NCBI RefSeq assembly: GCF_029167235.1
Contig: NZ_JARFTR010000221.1
Span: 1-62,349, forward strand
Length of the DNA: 62,349 nucleotides
Direction: 5' to 3'
Origin: Kamptonema sp. UHCC 0994
GTDB taxonomy: Bacteria; Cyanobacteriota; Cyanobacteriia; Cyanobacteriales; Microcoleaceae
A model generated the notes under the pieces. It was not told the origin of the DNA, ran no database searches, and saw only the letters and a list, made by a program, of their open reading frames with translations. A program made the translations under genes and the position numbers. Shown here in pieces: positions 17,352 to 26,850 of this stretch. Each line of letters begins with the position of its first letter. Position 1 is the first letter of the stretch.

Positions 17352-20300
17352 ATGAACAGCCAGCAATCGGAAACCCCATTAGGATACATTTTAATAGTTG
17401 ACGACCAACCAGATAACCTCCGGGTTTTATCCGCATTGTTAAGGAAACGGGGGTATGAATGCCGCCGCGCCATAAATGGGCAACTCGCACTTAGAGCTTG
17501 TAACTCTAACCTGCCGGATTTGATTCTACTCGACATAGTAATGCCTAATATAGACGGTTACGAAGTTTGCAAAAAACTCAAATCTAACGAGAAAACCTGC
17601 GACATTCCAGTAATTTTCTTAAGCGCCAAAGGTGAAGTATTTGAAAAAGTAAAAGCATTTACCGCAGGCGGAGCTGACTACATCAGCAAGCCTTTTCATT
17701 CCGAAGAAGTTTTAGCTCGTGTAGAACATCAATTAACAATGCGGAGGCTGCAAAAGCAGCTAAAAGAACAAAATCAACTTCTGCAAGCAGAAATTAAGAC
17801 TCGCTTAGGATTTGAGAAAGTCCTGCAAGAGCAAAACAAAATCCTCCAAAAAGAAATCAGCGATCGCAAACAAGCAGAAGCAGCACGACGGGAAAGCGAG
17901 CGGTTTACCCAGCAGATTGCCGAAGCCAGCCCAAATATATTGTACATTTACGACCTAATCGAGCAGCGCAATATTTATATTAATCGCCAAATTCGCCAAT
18001 TTCTGGGCTATAGCCCAGAAGAAATTCAAAATATGGGTTGTGAGTTGTTCTCAAATCTGATCCACCCACAAGATTTTACCCGACTAGAAGAATATCACCA
18101 AAAAATCAAGAACTGCTCCGACGGCGACATATGTGAATTTGATTATCGGATCAAGCATCAAGACGGTTCTTGGCGCTGGTTAAAAAGCCGAGATGCGATA
18201 TTTACCAGAACTCCAGAAGGCAAAGTCAAACAAATTCTTGGTGCAGCAAGTGACATCACCGAACAAAAGCAAACTGAAGAAGAAATTCGTTTGCTGCTAG
18301 CAACAACTCAAGCAATTAATCGATCCCTAGACTTTCAAGATGCTTTAACAGTAATTCTCGGCTTATTTTGTACTAGCATCGGATGGGATTTTGCCGAAGC
18401 GTGGATTCCTGCGGGTAGAGACGGTACAGTTTTAGTTTGTAGTGAAGGTTGGTATGGCAGCGACTTATCACTTGAAGAATTTCGACGTTTTAGCAAAAGA
18501 TTCACATTTGCATCCGGGATCGGATTACCAGGGCGTATTTGGTATTCTGGACAGCCCGAATGGATAGAAAATATTTCTGATTATAAGAATCCTATTTTTA
18601 TAGGACGGACGCGCATTGCGGCGGCAATGGGATTAAAAGCCTGTTTTGGCGTACCAATTTGCGCTAACAGAGTGGTTTTAGCTGTTTTGGTTTTCTTTAA
18701 GCGGTCAAAAAGTCTCAAAGATTGGCGTTTACTTGAGCTAGTAAATGCTGTGGCGACTCAGCTAGGTTCTCACATTCAACGCAAACAAGCAGAAGAAGCA
18801 TTGCAGCAGCAATTTTTGCGGGAGAGGCTAGTAGGAGCAAGTGTTGAGCGGATTCGTCAGTCTCTTAAACTGGAAGAAGTGCTGAAAACTGCTGTGGAAG
18901 AAGTGCGTTATTTTTTATCAACTGACCGCGTAGCAATTTACAACTTTAATTCTGATGGTATTGGCGGAATAGCTGTCGAGTCAGTGGGAGAGGAATGGAT
19001 GCCTATTTGCGATAAAGATATTCATGACAACTGCTTTGTAGAAAATTATATTTCCCTTTACCAGGAAGGTCGGATTTGTGCAATTGAAGATATTTATACT
19101 GCTGGTTTAAAGCACTGCCATCTTGATTTTCTGAGTGAATTTCAAGTTAAAGCCAATTTAGTAGTCCCGATTTTGCAAAATAGTCATGAACCTGAATTGT
19201 CTGCTGCAAACCCCAAGTCAAAAATCAAAAATACACTATGGGGGCTATTGATTGTCCATCACTGTAAAGGCCCTCGTATTTGGCACTCATCAGAGATAGA
19301 ATCCCTCAGACAGTTGTGCGTACAATTGGCAATTGCCATCCAGCAATCGACACTTTTTGAACAAGCCCAAATCGAAATCTCCGAGCGCAAGCAAGCAGAA
19401 TTAGCCTTACAACAGGCGAAAGAAGCTGCCGAAGCTGCCAATAGTGCCAAAAGCGAATTTCTTGCCAATATGAGTCACGAGTTGCGAACACCTTTGAACG
19501 GCATTTTAGGCTATACCCAAATCCTAAAAATGCACGATAATTTAACTTCCCAGCAGCAGCAGAACCTCAGCACTATTCAAGACTGCGGCGGACACTTACT
19601 AACTCTTATTAATGACATTTTAGACATCTCCAAAATTGAAGCTCAGAAAATGGAACTCTACCCCACAGAGTTAAATTTTCCCAATTTTATTAAAAGTATT
19701 AGCGATCTTTTTCAGATGCGAGCCAGCCAAAAAAATATCGCCTTTACTTACGAACAACTATCACCATTACCTAGGAGCATTCAGGCTGATGAAAAAAGAT
19801 TACGGCAAATTTTAATTAACTTACTAGGTAATGCAGTTAAGTTTACCAACAGCGGCGGCGTAACTTTTAAAGTCAGCTGTATAGAAGGTGCAGAATGGGA
19901 ACTAGAAAATATCAGTAATAACGAACAACAAACAACTAATAATTATCAATTACCAATTATAAAAATCCGCTTTCAAGTAGAAGATACTGGCATCGGTATA
20001 GAAGCAAGTAAATTAGAAGAAATATTTTTCCCATTTCACCAAGTAAGCGAACCCCCTTATTCTAATGAAGGTACGGGACTGGGACTATCCATCAGCCAAA
20101 AATTAGTCAAGATGATGGGCGGCGAAATCGGCGTTAAAAGTGTCTTGGGGAAAGGTAGCATTTTCTGGGTGGATTTAAAGTTACCATTAGTCAAGAACAG
20201 TTTTCAACTGGTTGAAGGTAAAGAAGTACCCCAGATTGTCGGTTTCTTAGGTAATAAGCGCAAAGTTCTAGTCGTGGATGATAACCAGATAAATCGCGAC

Positions 20301-20948
20301 ATCTTGCGAAATCTGCTTGAACCTTTAGGCTTTAAAATTATTGAAGCTACTGATGGTAAAGAGTGCCTCAATAAGGCTCTAGAATTCAAGCCAGATGTGA
20401 TTTTAATGGATTTAGTCATGCCAGTAATGGACGGCTTTGAGGCTACCAGGCGGTTGCGGCATTTGCCAGAGCTAAAAGATGTAGTTTTACTCGCTATTAG
20501 TGCTAGTGTTTTCGATAATGGTAAACTAGATAATTTATTGGGAGAGAGTGATAATTTTTTGCTGAAGCCAATCGAAGTAAAGCAGCTTTTAGACAGATTG
20601 CAGTTACGTTTAGGGATAGAATGGATTTACCAAAATCGAGATGAAAACAGAACGAATAAGAATGAATCGAGGAATTCTTTTCAGGATGCGAACAGTTTAC
20701 AGAACGAGCTTTTTATCTTTCCATCAACGGGAACATCATCCTTACTTCCGCCTTCTAAAGAGTCAATTGCTGCTTTGTTAAGCTCAGCGGAAATCGGCGA
20801 TATCGAAGAAATTTTGGAGGAAGCTGCTAGACTGGAAAATTCCGATCGTAAATTAGTACCCTTTGCGAGTCATCTGCGCCAACTAGCTAAAGGATTTCAG
20901 CTCTATAAAATTCAAAAATTACTCCAGGAATATCTGACACAATATTAA
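17352..20948 (+). CDS. Hybrid sensor kinase, REC-PAS-GAF-GAF-HK-REC
   Basis: The ATG at 17352 is chosen over an upstream TTG at 17283 that would run into the divergent gene. The 1198-residue product has a receiver (Asp61, LILLDIVMP), a coiled linker, PAS ([16 protein letters not shown]), GAF1 ([20 protein letters not shown] onward), GAF2, HisKA (His709, [12 protein letters not shown]), HATPase ([18 protein letters not shown]), a receiver (Asp1020, VILMDLVMP) and a C-terminal helical tail. GAF2 contains [20 protein letters not shown] (Cys589-His590) and a later HHCKGPRIW, the pattern of bilin-binding GAFs. A short insertion ([16 protein letters not shown]) interrupts that GAF between two strands. 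It is head-to-head with 13713-17297 and followed after 49 bases by a REC-kinase. Confidence 0.9.
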   Translation: MNSQQSETPLGYILIVDDQPDNLRVLSALLRKRGYECRRAINGQLALRACNSNLPDLILLDIVMPNIDGYEVCKKLKSNEKTCDIPVIFLSAKGEVFEKVKAFTAGGADYISKPFHSEEVLARVEHQLTMRRLQKQLKEQNQLLQAEIKTRLGFEKVLQEQNKILQKEISDRKQAEAARRESERFTQQIAEASPNILYIYDLIEQRNIYINRQIRQFLGYSPEEIQNMGCELFSNLIHPQDFTRLEEYHQKIKNCSDGDICEFDYRIKHQDGSWRWLKSRDAIFTRTPEGKVKQILGAASDITEQKQTEEEIRLLLATTQAINRSLDFQDALTVILGLFCTSIGWDFAEAWIPAGRDGTVLVCSEGWYGSDLSLEEFRRFSKRFTFASGIGLPGRIWYSGQPEWIENISDYKNPIFIGRTRIAAAMGLKACFGVPICANRVVLAVLVFFKRSKSLKDWRLLELVNAVATQLGSHIQRKQAEEALQQQFLRERLVGASVERIRQSLKLEEVLKTAVEEVRYFLSTDRVAIYNFNSDGIGGIAVESVGEEWMPICDKDIHDNCFVENYISLYQEGRICAIEDIYTAGLKHCHLDFLSEFQVKANLVVPILQNSHEPELSAANPKSKIKNTLWGLLIVHHCKGPRIWHSSEIESLRQLCVQLAIAIQQSTLFEQAQIEISERKQAELALQQAKEAAEAANSAKSEFLANMSHELRTPLNGILGYTQILKMHDNLTSQQQQNLSTIQDCGGHLLTLINDILDISKIEAQKMELYPTELNFPNFIKSISDLFQMRASQKNIAFTYEQLSPLPRSIQADEKRLRQILINLLGNAVKFTNSGGVTFKVSCIEGAEWELENISNNEQQTTNNYQLPIIKIRFQVEDTGIGIEASKLEEIFFPFHQVSEPPYSNEGTGLGLSISQKLVKMMGGEIGVKSVLGKGSIFWVDLKLPLVKNSFQLVEGKEVPQIVGFLGNKRKVLVVDDNQINRDILRNLLEPLGFKIIEATDGKECLNKALEFKPDVILMDLVMPVMDGFEATRRLRHLPELKDVVLLAISASVFDNGKLDNLLGESDNFLLKPIEVKQLLDRLQLRLGIEWIYQNRDENRTNKNESRNSFQDANSLQNELFIFPSTGTSSLLPPSKESIAALLSSAEIGDIEEILEEAARLENSDRKLVPFASHLRQLAKGFQLYKIQKLLQEYLTQY

Positions 20949-20997
20949 TTAATCTTGTTAATTTTTTCTTTAATCTCAATTAGTAATCAACCTTGAA

Positions 20998-22212
20998 ATG
21001 ACAGATAAAACAATTAAAAAAAATATCATACTTATCGTAGATGACAATCAAAATAATTTGGATGTGCTTTTTGATTTATTAAAGAAGTCGGGCTTTAAAG
21101 TCTTAGTTGCTCTCAACGGCGAAAGTGCAATTAAGCAAATTGAACGCATTCATCCTACTCTGATTCTCTTGGATGTAATGATGCCAGGAATTGATGGGTT
21201 TGAGACTTGCCGTCGGCTGAAAACAAATCCAACTACCCAAGATATTCCAGTAATTTTTATGACTGCACTTTCTGAGACAGTCAATAAAGTCAATGGTTTT
21301 CAAGTGGGTGCTGTCGATTACATCACTAAACCTTTTCAGTATGAAGAGGTATTAAGCAGACTCAAAACCCATTTAACCATCCGCAATCTGCAAAATAAAC
21401 TTCAGGAAAAAAATACAGAGCTTCTCCAGGCAAACGATAACTTAGAAAAACTTGTGGAACAAAAGACAAAACAACTGATTCAACAAGAAAAAACAGCTAT
21501 CATCGGGCGCTTAACTCAAGGATTATTTCACAATTTAAGAAATCCAATTCAAGTTATTTTAACTACCCTTAGCCTGATTGAAATAAAAGCACAAGAAACT
21601 GGAGATACAGTTTATTTGAAGAATAGCGAGCATATTAGCACTGCTGTCAACCAAATCAATGATATAATAAACACACTAATGCTCAAAAGTAGAAGAGAGC
21701 AAGAAGAAGATTTACAACTTGTCAATATCAACGAACTTTTGCGCCGCGAGATTCAATTATTAGAAGCTGATTTTAATTTTAGCAACGCGATTAAAAAGAA
21801 ATATATATTTGATGATGAAATAGTTAGTATTCCTTTGATATATTGTCATATTTCTCAGATATTTCATAGCTTAGCTGAGAATGCAATTGATGCAATGTCG
21901 GGAGGTATAGTTAAAGAACTGACTATTATTACTAGGCAAGATGAGCAACGAATATACATAGATGTTAAAGATACTGGTTGCGGAATATCACCTGAGAACT
22001 TGTCAAAAATTTTCGATCCTTTTTACACAACAAAATTAGCAAAATACGAAGATATGGAAACAGGAGTTACGACAAGAAATGGACTAGGACTTTATACTTG
22101 CATTGAACTTTTAAAACCGTTTGAAGGGGAAATTACAGTTACAAGTGACTGCGAAAATGGTAGCATATTTACAGTTATTTTACCCAAAAATATTAAAAGA
22201 TTCCCGCTTTAG
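20998..22212 (+). CDS. Response regulator-histidine kinase fusion (REC-HK)
   Basis: A 404-residue protein. Residues 9-125 form a receiver with Asp59 (LILLDVMMP). A coiled coil (LQEKNTELLQANDNLEKL) follows, then a kinase. The phosphoacceptor region is GLFHNLRNPIQVIL (His178), an H-N-L-R-N-P variant nearer to the NtrB/HisKA-like 'HxLxNPL' type than to HELRTPL. The HATPase has LAENAIDAMSGG, KDTGCGISPENL and NGLGLYTC. Three kinases with receivers in a row suggest a phosphorelay, with this one downstream of the 17352 gene (49-base gap). There is no DNA-binding output domain. The promoter may be shared. Confidence 0.88.
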   Translation: MTDKTIKKNIILIVDDNQNNLDVLFDLLKKSGFKVLVALNGESAIKQIERIHPTLILLDVMMPGIDGFETCRRLKTNPTTQDIPVIFMTALSETVNKVNGFQVGAVDYITKPFQYEEVLSRLKTHLTIRNLQNKLQEKNTELLQANDNLEKLVEQKTKQLIQQEKTAIIGRLTQGLFHNLRNPIQVILTTLSLIEIKAQETGDTVYLKNSEHISTAVNQINDIINTLMLKSRREQEEDLQLVNINELLRREIQLLEADFNFSNAIKKKYIFDDEIVSIPLIYCHISQIFHSLAENAIDAMSGGIVKELTIITRQDEQRIYIDVKDTGCGISPENLSKIFDPFYTTKLAKYEDMETGVTTRNGLGLYTCIELLKPFEGEITVTSDCENGSIFTVILPKNIKRFPL

Positions 22213-22241
22213 GTATTTTTTGTGACTATTGGAATCAGTTG

Positions 22242-23816
22242 CTACCTCAGCCTTTCAGCCAGAAGATCGCCCACACGCAAAGCATTCGCCATAATTGTCA
22301 GCGTTGGGTTAACTCCAGAATTGGAGGGGAAAAAACTACCATCGACAACATAAAGGTTATCGACATCGTGGGTGCGGCAATTGAGGTCTAATACTGATGT
22401 TTTGGAGTCGCTACCAAAGCGGCAAGTACCGCATTGATGACCTACAGCTTGCAAAGGAATATTATTGCGGGGATAGAGGCTAAAGGGGATGACGTGCATG
22501 GCATTTCGCTCGATTGATTTCAATACTGATGTCCAGCGATGAGCCAAGCGATCGGCAGCTTCAGTATTATTAACGGTGTAATCCAAATGCAACTTTTCGC
22601 CGACAACACGCACCCGATTGTTAGGATCGGGCAAATCTTCAGTTTGCAACCACCACCCTACAGATCGTTCAGCAATCAAGTGTAGTTCAAAGCCGGGAAT
22701 AAATTTCACCAAGGGTGCTAAAAGCGGCGGTGCTTCTGCTGGAATCATATCTGCCAGTACATTTCCGCTATTTTGCACCATTCCCATTGGATAGGGAAAA
22801 TCTGGTTCGCCCCAGTAGAAGTCGTTAACAGCGATCGTCTTTTGAAAGTTGGCTCGGTTGGGTTCAAGGTGGATGGATAATAGTGCGATCGCCTGATGCT
22901 TCATAAAATTGCGCCCCACGCGATCGGAACTATTCGCCAGTCCATTTGGATGCTTGTCATTAGCCGATCGCAGCAGCAAAGCAGCGGAGTTAATAGCCCC
23001 ACAAGCCACTACGACAATATCAGCAGAGAACTGATATAACTCCCCATTAACATCAGTTTCAACTGCGGTGACATCTCGCCCAGACGCGCTAGTGTGCAGT
23101 TTCAGGACTTTGGCGTTTGTTATCAGCGTCAGGTTAGAATACGCCTCGCGGGTGGGACGAATCGCATTCACTTCAGCATCAGCTTTTGCACCCACCAGAC
23201 AGGGATAGCCGTCAAAAGTATCGCAGCGAATGCAGGGACTTTTAGTGCGATCGCTCTCGTTCAACTTCAGTCCCAACGGTAAATTAAAAGGGTAATAGCC
23301 CAGCTTACGGATGCCATCGGCGATCGTCTGCATATCCGCCTCGTGACTCACCGCCGGATAGGGATAGGACTCGCTGCAAGGCGGTTCCGTAGGGTCTTTA
23401 CCTCGCTCTCCATGTACATCGTACAGCTTTTCTGCCTGAGTGTAATAAGGCTCAAAATCCTGATACTTCAGTTCCCACTCAGGAGAAATGCCGCCCTTGT
23501 GGATTACCCGTTCAAAATCTCGCTCTCGCAGTCGTAGCAACGCTGCCCCATACAGTTTAGTATTTCCACCCACCCAGTAGCCCGTCTGCGGGCGAAACGC
23601 CTTACCGTCTTTGTCGTACCAGTGTTCGTCAGTGTGATAGCGTTCCTTTTGGTAAACTTCCTTAGCGTTCCAGTTGTCTTTTTCACGAGGCAGAAAATCA
23701 CCTCGTTCCAGCACTAAAATCTTTTTACCTGTAGGTGCTAAGCGGTGAGCCAGTGTACCTCCACCTGCTCCTGTCCCGATGATGATGACATCATAGTGAG
23801 TTGTTGTCGTTTCCAT
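22242..23816 (-). CDS. GMC family FAD-dependent oxidoreductase
   Basis: A 524-residue protein. DVIIIGTGAGGGTLAHRLAP is the N-terminal FAD dinucleotide-binding motif, GYWVGGNTKLYGAALLRLRE is the GMC substrate/FAD loop, and VVVACGAINSAALLLRSAND is GMC signature 2. The C-terminal domain has HQCGTCRFGSD and LYVVDGSFFPSNSGVNPTL, with the catalytic His. A Cys-rich patch (CIRCDTFDGYPC) recalls the gluconate/sorbosone-type dehydrogenases of the family. It lacks an obvious Tat signal. It would oxidise an alcohol or sugar. It faces the gluconolactonase gene, which supports a sugar substrate. Bases 22491-22510 are duplicated at 28211-28230. Confidence 0.88.
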   Translation of the reverse strand: METTTTHYDVIIIGTGAGGGTLAHRLAPTGKKILVLERGDFLPREKDNWNAKEVYQKERYHTDEHWYDKDGKAFRPQTGYWVGGNTKLYGAALLRLRERDFERVIHKGGISPEWELKYQDFEPYYTQAEKLYDVHGERGKDPTEPPCSESYPYPAVSHEADMQTIADGIRKLGYYPFNLPLGLKLNESDRTKSPCIRCDTFDGYPCLVGAKADAEVNAIRPTREAYSNLTLITNAKVLKLHTSASGRDVTAVETDVNGELYQFSADIVVVACGAINSAALLLRSANDKHPNGLANSSDRVGRNFMKHQAIALLSIHLEPNRANFQKTIAVNDFYWGEPDFPYPMGMVQNSGNVLADMIPAEAPPLLAPLVKFIPGFELHLIAERSVGWWLQTEDLPDPNNRVRVVGEKLHLDYTVNNTEAADRLAHRWTSVLKSIERNAMHVIPFSLYPRNNIPLQAVGHQCGTCRFGSDSKTSVLDLNCRTHDVDNLYVVDGSFFPSNSGVNPTLTIMANALRVGDLLAERLR

Positions 23817-24208
23817 TGCAATTTTTTCTGAAGTTATTCTCGTTTCGTTTTATTTATTAACTTATTGGAGTAGGATTGGGTTGGGTGATGTTAACCATCG
23901 CCATACCTCCTTTGGCATGACATTTTTGTGGGAATTGCTGTGAGCGATCCAAAGAGAGGTGATAATAGCTCCTAGGATAGATTGTTCGATCCAGGTTATA
24001 ACTTTAAACTCAATAAAGTCATCTGTCTGATGGCTTAGTATTCATATCTACCTAACGAAAGATTCTGATTTTATCGACTACTTATACAAAAATAATTCGC
24101 TAATCTATAGCTGTGGTTTGAGGTGTAATTGACACTAATTAAACGACAATTACCCTGAACTTAAAGCTGCGATCGCAGCTCAATGTGCGTTAACTGGCAA
24201 GAAATACC
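23817..24208. other. Divergent intergenic region, no gene assigned
   Basis: A 392-base gap that should carry promoters of the GMC and gluconolactonase genes. I see a minus-strand AGGAGG near 23906, followed by only a 13-15 codon frame. No repeat or structured RNA is evident. Confidence 0.4.
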
Positions 24209-25114
24209 ATGCCTGAAACCATTGAAATCTATGACGATCGCCTGCGATCGCTTGTACGCCCAAATGCCTCCCTCCAAAAGCTTGCCAATGGTGCCATCCA
24301 TAGCGAAGGCCCCCTTTACTTCCACGAAGACGACAGCGTTGTGTGGAGCGATGCTCATGGCAACCGCCTGTTGCGCTGGAGTAACCGTGATGGAGTCAGC
24401 GTTCTGCGCGATCCGTCCGACTATCAAAGCGGTAATTACCGCGACTTGGAGGGTCGTCTGGTTGCGTGTTCGTCGGGTTTACGTGCTATTATCAGACGCG
24501 ATGATGACGGTCAGTGGCAGGTTTTAGTAGACCGTTATCAGGGTAAGCGCCTCAACAGCCCGAACGACCTGGTAGTGAAAAGTGACGGCACAATTTGGTT
24601 CACTGACCCACCCTACGGCATTACTGAGCCAAACCAAGGCTACGGCGGCGAACAGGAACAACGGGGATGTTTCGTGTACCGCTTTGACCCAGTGACGGGT
24701 GAGATCGATGCGATCGTCACGGATATGGTGCGCCCTAACGGACTCGCTTTCAGTCCAGACGAAAACCTGCTGTACGTATCCGATACCGCTGCTTTCAACA
24801 TCCCCGATGGGCCTCATCATATCCGCGTGTACGAGGTTGTAAATGGTCGGCGTGTAACGAACGATCGCGTATTTGCAGCGATCGATCCGGGTCAACCCGA
24901 TGGGTTGCGTGTGGACGAGTACGGCAATATCTTTACTAGCTCTCAGGATAGCGTGCAGGTATATGCGCCTGATGGCACTCGCTTAGGGAAAATTCTGGTG
25001 CCGGAGATTTGCGCTAATCTTACCTTTGGGGGAGTGGGACGCGATCGCCTTTTTATTACGGCAGGCACATCCTTATATGCGATCGACCTTAATACTCGTG
25101 GGGTGCAGAGATGA
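24209..25114 (+). CDS. SMP-30/gluconolactonase family protein
   Basis: A 301-residue six-bladed propeller. SEGPLYFHEDDSVVWSD carries the first metal-binding Glu, LNSPNDLVVKSDGTIWFTDP the Asn and substrate loop, MVRPNGLAFSPDENLLYVSD the Asn of blade 4, and QPDGLRVDEYGNIFTS the catalytic Asp. These are the calcium-binding residues of SMP-30 lactonases. It would open a sugar lactone such as glucono-delta-lactone. There is no signal peptide, so it should be cytoplasmic. Its TGA overlaps the DoxX start by four bases (ATGA), so the two are translationally coupled. The GMC gene is divergent. Confidence 0.9.
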   Translation: MPETIEIYDDRLRSLVRPNASLQKLANGAIHSEGPLYFHEDDSVVWSDAHGNRLLRWSNRDGVSVLRDPSDYQSGNYRDLEGRLVACSSGLRAIIRRDDDGQWQVLVDRYQGKRLNSPNDLVVKSDGTIWFTDPPYGITEPNQGYGGEQEQRGCFVYRFDPVTGEIDAIVTDMVRPNGLAFSPDENLLYVSDTAAFNIPDGPHHIRVYEVVNGRRVTNDRVFAAIDPGQPDGLRVDEYGNIFTSSQDSVQVYAPDGTRLGKILVPEICANLTFGGVGRDRLFITAGTSLYAIDLNTRGVQR

Positions 25115-25662
25115 TTTACAAATTTGCCATTGGCTTTGCGTTCACCTTTCTATTAGTTACTAACATTTCATCTAATCTGCCAGAGCTAGGTCTAAACCTA
25201 TTCAGTTCGCTTAATACTGTTTTCCCCGCCGGACTTCAAGGCACGGTGCTTTTACTATTAAGAGTTAGTATCGGCCTATTGTTTCTGCTGCATGGCTATC
25301 CTAAAATAACGCACCTTCAACAGTGGGCTGATTTACTGAAAATGCCGATCTTTCTTTGCTTTTTATCAGCAGCGTCTATGTTAGGCGGCGGAATTTGCCT
25401 AATTTTGGGATTCCTGACACTTTTGGCGAGTCTACCAATTCTCGGCTCAATGGTATTTGCGGCATATTTAGACATCTCCCAAGGTAAGCCTTTTATGGCT
25501 CGCGATCCCTATTTAATTCCTGAAGAACAGTATCAGGGGCCTTTAGGAAAAGGCGAACCGCCAAGCTGGGAAAAAGCGTTTATGTATTGTGTAATGTTGA
25601 TTGCGATCGCAGTTTTAGGGCCAGGTGCGTATTCGCTTGATGCTCTGATTTTTGGACGTTGA
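25111..25662 (+). CDS. DoxX family membrane protein
   Basis: A 183-residue protein with four or five membrane helices. LLLRVSIGLLFLLHGYPKIT is the DoxX signature, and LGGGICLILGFLTLLASLPI continues it. A loop, LIPEEQYQGPLGKGEPPSW, interrupts before the last helix. DoxX was named from a thiosulfate:quinone oxidoreductase subunit, but most members are uncharacterised and accompany redox enzymes. The ATGA overlap with the gluconolactonase makes a link to sugar oxidation likely. It might pass electrons or anchor a partner; this is inference. Confidence 0.82.
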   Translation: MIYKFAIGFAFTFLLVTNISSNLPELGLNLFSSLNTVFPAGLQGTVLLLLRVSIGLLFLLHGYPKITHLQQWADLLKMPIFLCFLSAASMLGGGICLILGFLTLLASLPILGSMVFAAYLDISQGKPFMARDPYLIPEEQYQGPLGKGEPPSWEKAFMYCVMLIAIAVLGPGAYSLDALIFGR

Positions 25663-25677
25663 ACCAGACTGGTTTTT

Positions 25678-26520
25678 CTATTTAAGAAGTTCCAGAGAGG
25701 CTTCGATCGCAGAATCTAAGAATGCTTCGACTTGCGCTTGTTGTTCCTCCCCTTGGCTGAGTTGAGAAGCCGTTAAAATCGCACCAACCCAACCTTCTGT
25801 ATGCCAAATTCCACCGCCAGCCAGTTGGGTAAGGCTAGTAGGATCTGGATAGGGCCAAGGAGTAACATACCAGTACGGTCGATCGTAACTACCATCCCCA
25901 GGTGACATCCCTACACCAATAGAAACAGCTTCGTCCTTCTTGGTATAAGGGAGAGAAATGAGCATAGCAATATCAAAGTGATGAGGCCAAATATGTACGG
26001 AAGATGTACCTTCTGTTCTGGTTGATACAGCTTGTAAAATCGAGTTTGTATTGGCGAAGTAAGCTGTTAATTCCTGACGTTTTGCTTCATCGTTGCTGTT
26101 AAAAGTTGCACCTCTAGCAATAGCGCTATCAGGAAAGTCATCAGGATAGGTAACAAAATTCAGTTTAGCTAGATCTGCTCCCAAAGGCTCGATGGTTTGT
26201 TTAAGCCAATTCATCCCGTCATTCAGGTTTTTTTGTGGGAGAGAAAATTCTGCTAACTGATTTCCTTGGGCATCCAAAACCAAGGAAGTTAGACTAATAG
26301 GTTCAAGAGCAACGTAGAATGGTTGTTCGGCAGTCACAAGACTACTAACAAATACTTTTAATTCTGAATTCCAGGTCAAACTGGCATGGCTGTAATCGGG
26401 TTGAGGTTCGATTAAAAAATTACCGACGGCTGCCATAAACTGAATGGCATAGTGTAACTGTATTCGAGTTTCGGTTAAAGATTGAGGATCGATATTCCTT
26501 ACTTTTTGCCAACCATTCAT
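25678..26520 (-). CDS. Uncharacterised protein with WPHHFD motif
   Basis: A 280-residue soluble protein, no signal peptide or membrane helix. Conserved-looking motifs are HIWPHHFDIAMLI, VGMSPGDGSYDRPYWYVTPW and GGIWHTEGWVGAILTASQL. The His and Asp in them could form a metal or catalytic site. I do not know a function for this family. Its C-terminal coding bases (25682-25756) have a diverged copy at 28231-28305. A gene remnant on the same strand lies upstream at 26587-26684. It converges with DoxX. Confidence 0.6.
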   Translation of the reverse strand: MNGWQKVRNIDPQSLTETRIQLHYAIQFMAAVGNFLIEPQPDYSHASLTWNSELKVFVSSLVTAEQPFYVALEPISLTSLVLDAQGNQLAEFSLPQKNLNDGMNWLKQTIEPLGADLAKLNFVTYPDDFPDSAIARGATFNSNDEAKRQELTAYFANTNSILQAVSTRTEGTSSVHIWPHHFDIAMLISLPYTKKDEAVSIGVGMSPGDGSYDRPYWYVTPWPYPDPTSLTQLAGGGIWHTEGWVGAILTASQLSQGEEQQAQVEAFLDSAIEASLELLK

Positions 26521-26586
26521 ATTTTTTCTCCCTCAGCGAGTGTGCTAAATTAAAGCTGAATCAGCTATCACTTCAACTGACGATCT

Positions 26587-26684
26587 CTAAACTTTGTGTT
26601 CTGGATGTCGAATAACTTTGGTTTCAACGCCATTAGCTTCAAAAATGGCTTTAGCAATATCAATCACGCCTCTTGTATGAGTTG
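26587..26684 (-). pseudogene. C-terminal remnant of a gene cut by the tnpB element
   Basis: Read on the minus strand from the element edge, an open frame of about 31 codons encodes TRGVIDIAKAIFEANGVETK then VIRHPEHKV and a stop. It has no start, and its 5' side is the right end of the transposable element. Codon use looks normal, so it is probably the tail of a disrupted gene. I did not find the front part beyond the element, and I do not recognise the parent family. Confidence 0.5.
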
Positions 26685-26850
26685 ACACTCCCCGGTCTAA
26701 AGACACGGGGATTCTTAAGGACAAACTTTGGGGGATGAATCCCACCAAAGTTTAATTCTTAAAGGGTTAGTCAGCAACCCGCTACCCACTCGCTCAATAA
26801 TTGAGTCTATGGCTACTTTTGATTTTCTAATGATATTTCCTGCGCCGTTA
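26662..26850 (-). ncRNA. Predicted omegaRNA scaffold with guide
   Basis: TnpB proteins use an RNA made from the end of the element: the 3' part of tnpB plus the right end, followed by a guide copied from flanking DNA. Here two hairpins lie in that place: 26723-26753 (AAACTTTG stem, overlapping the tnpB 3' end region) and 26690-26710 (CCCCGGTCTAAAGACACGGGG as the plus-strand sequence, minus its last base). The element ends in TCAA (plus 26682-26685). The predicted guide, read on the minus strand from 26681 down, begins CTCATACAAGAGGCGTGATT. The 5' limit is arbitrary. Confidence 0.45.

Noticed and set aside
23857-23905. Tiny minus-strand frame (MVNITQPNPTPIS) behind AGGAGG upstream of the GMC gene
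   Set aside because: Only 13-15 codons; possible leader peptide but no further support.
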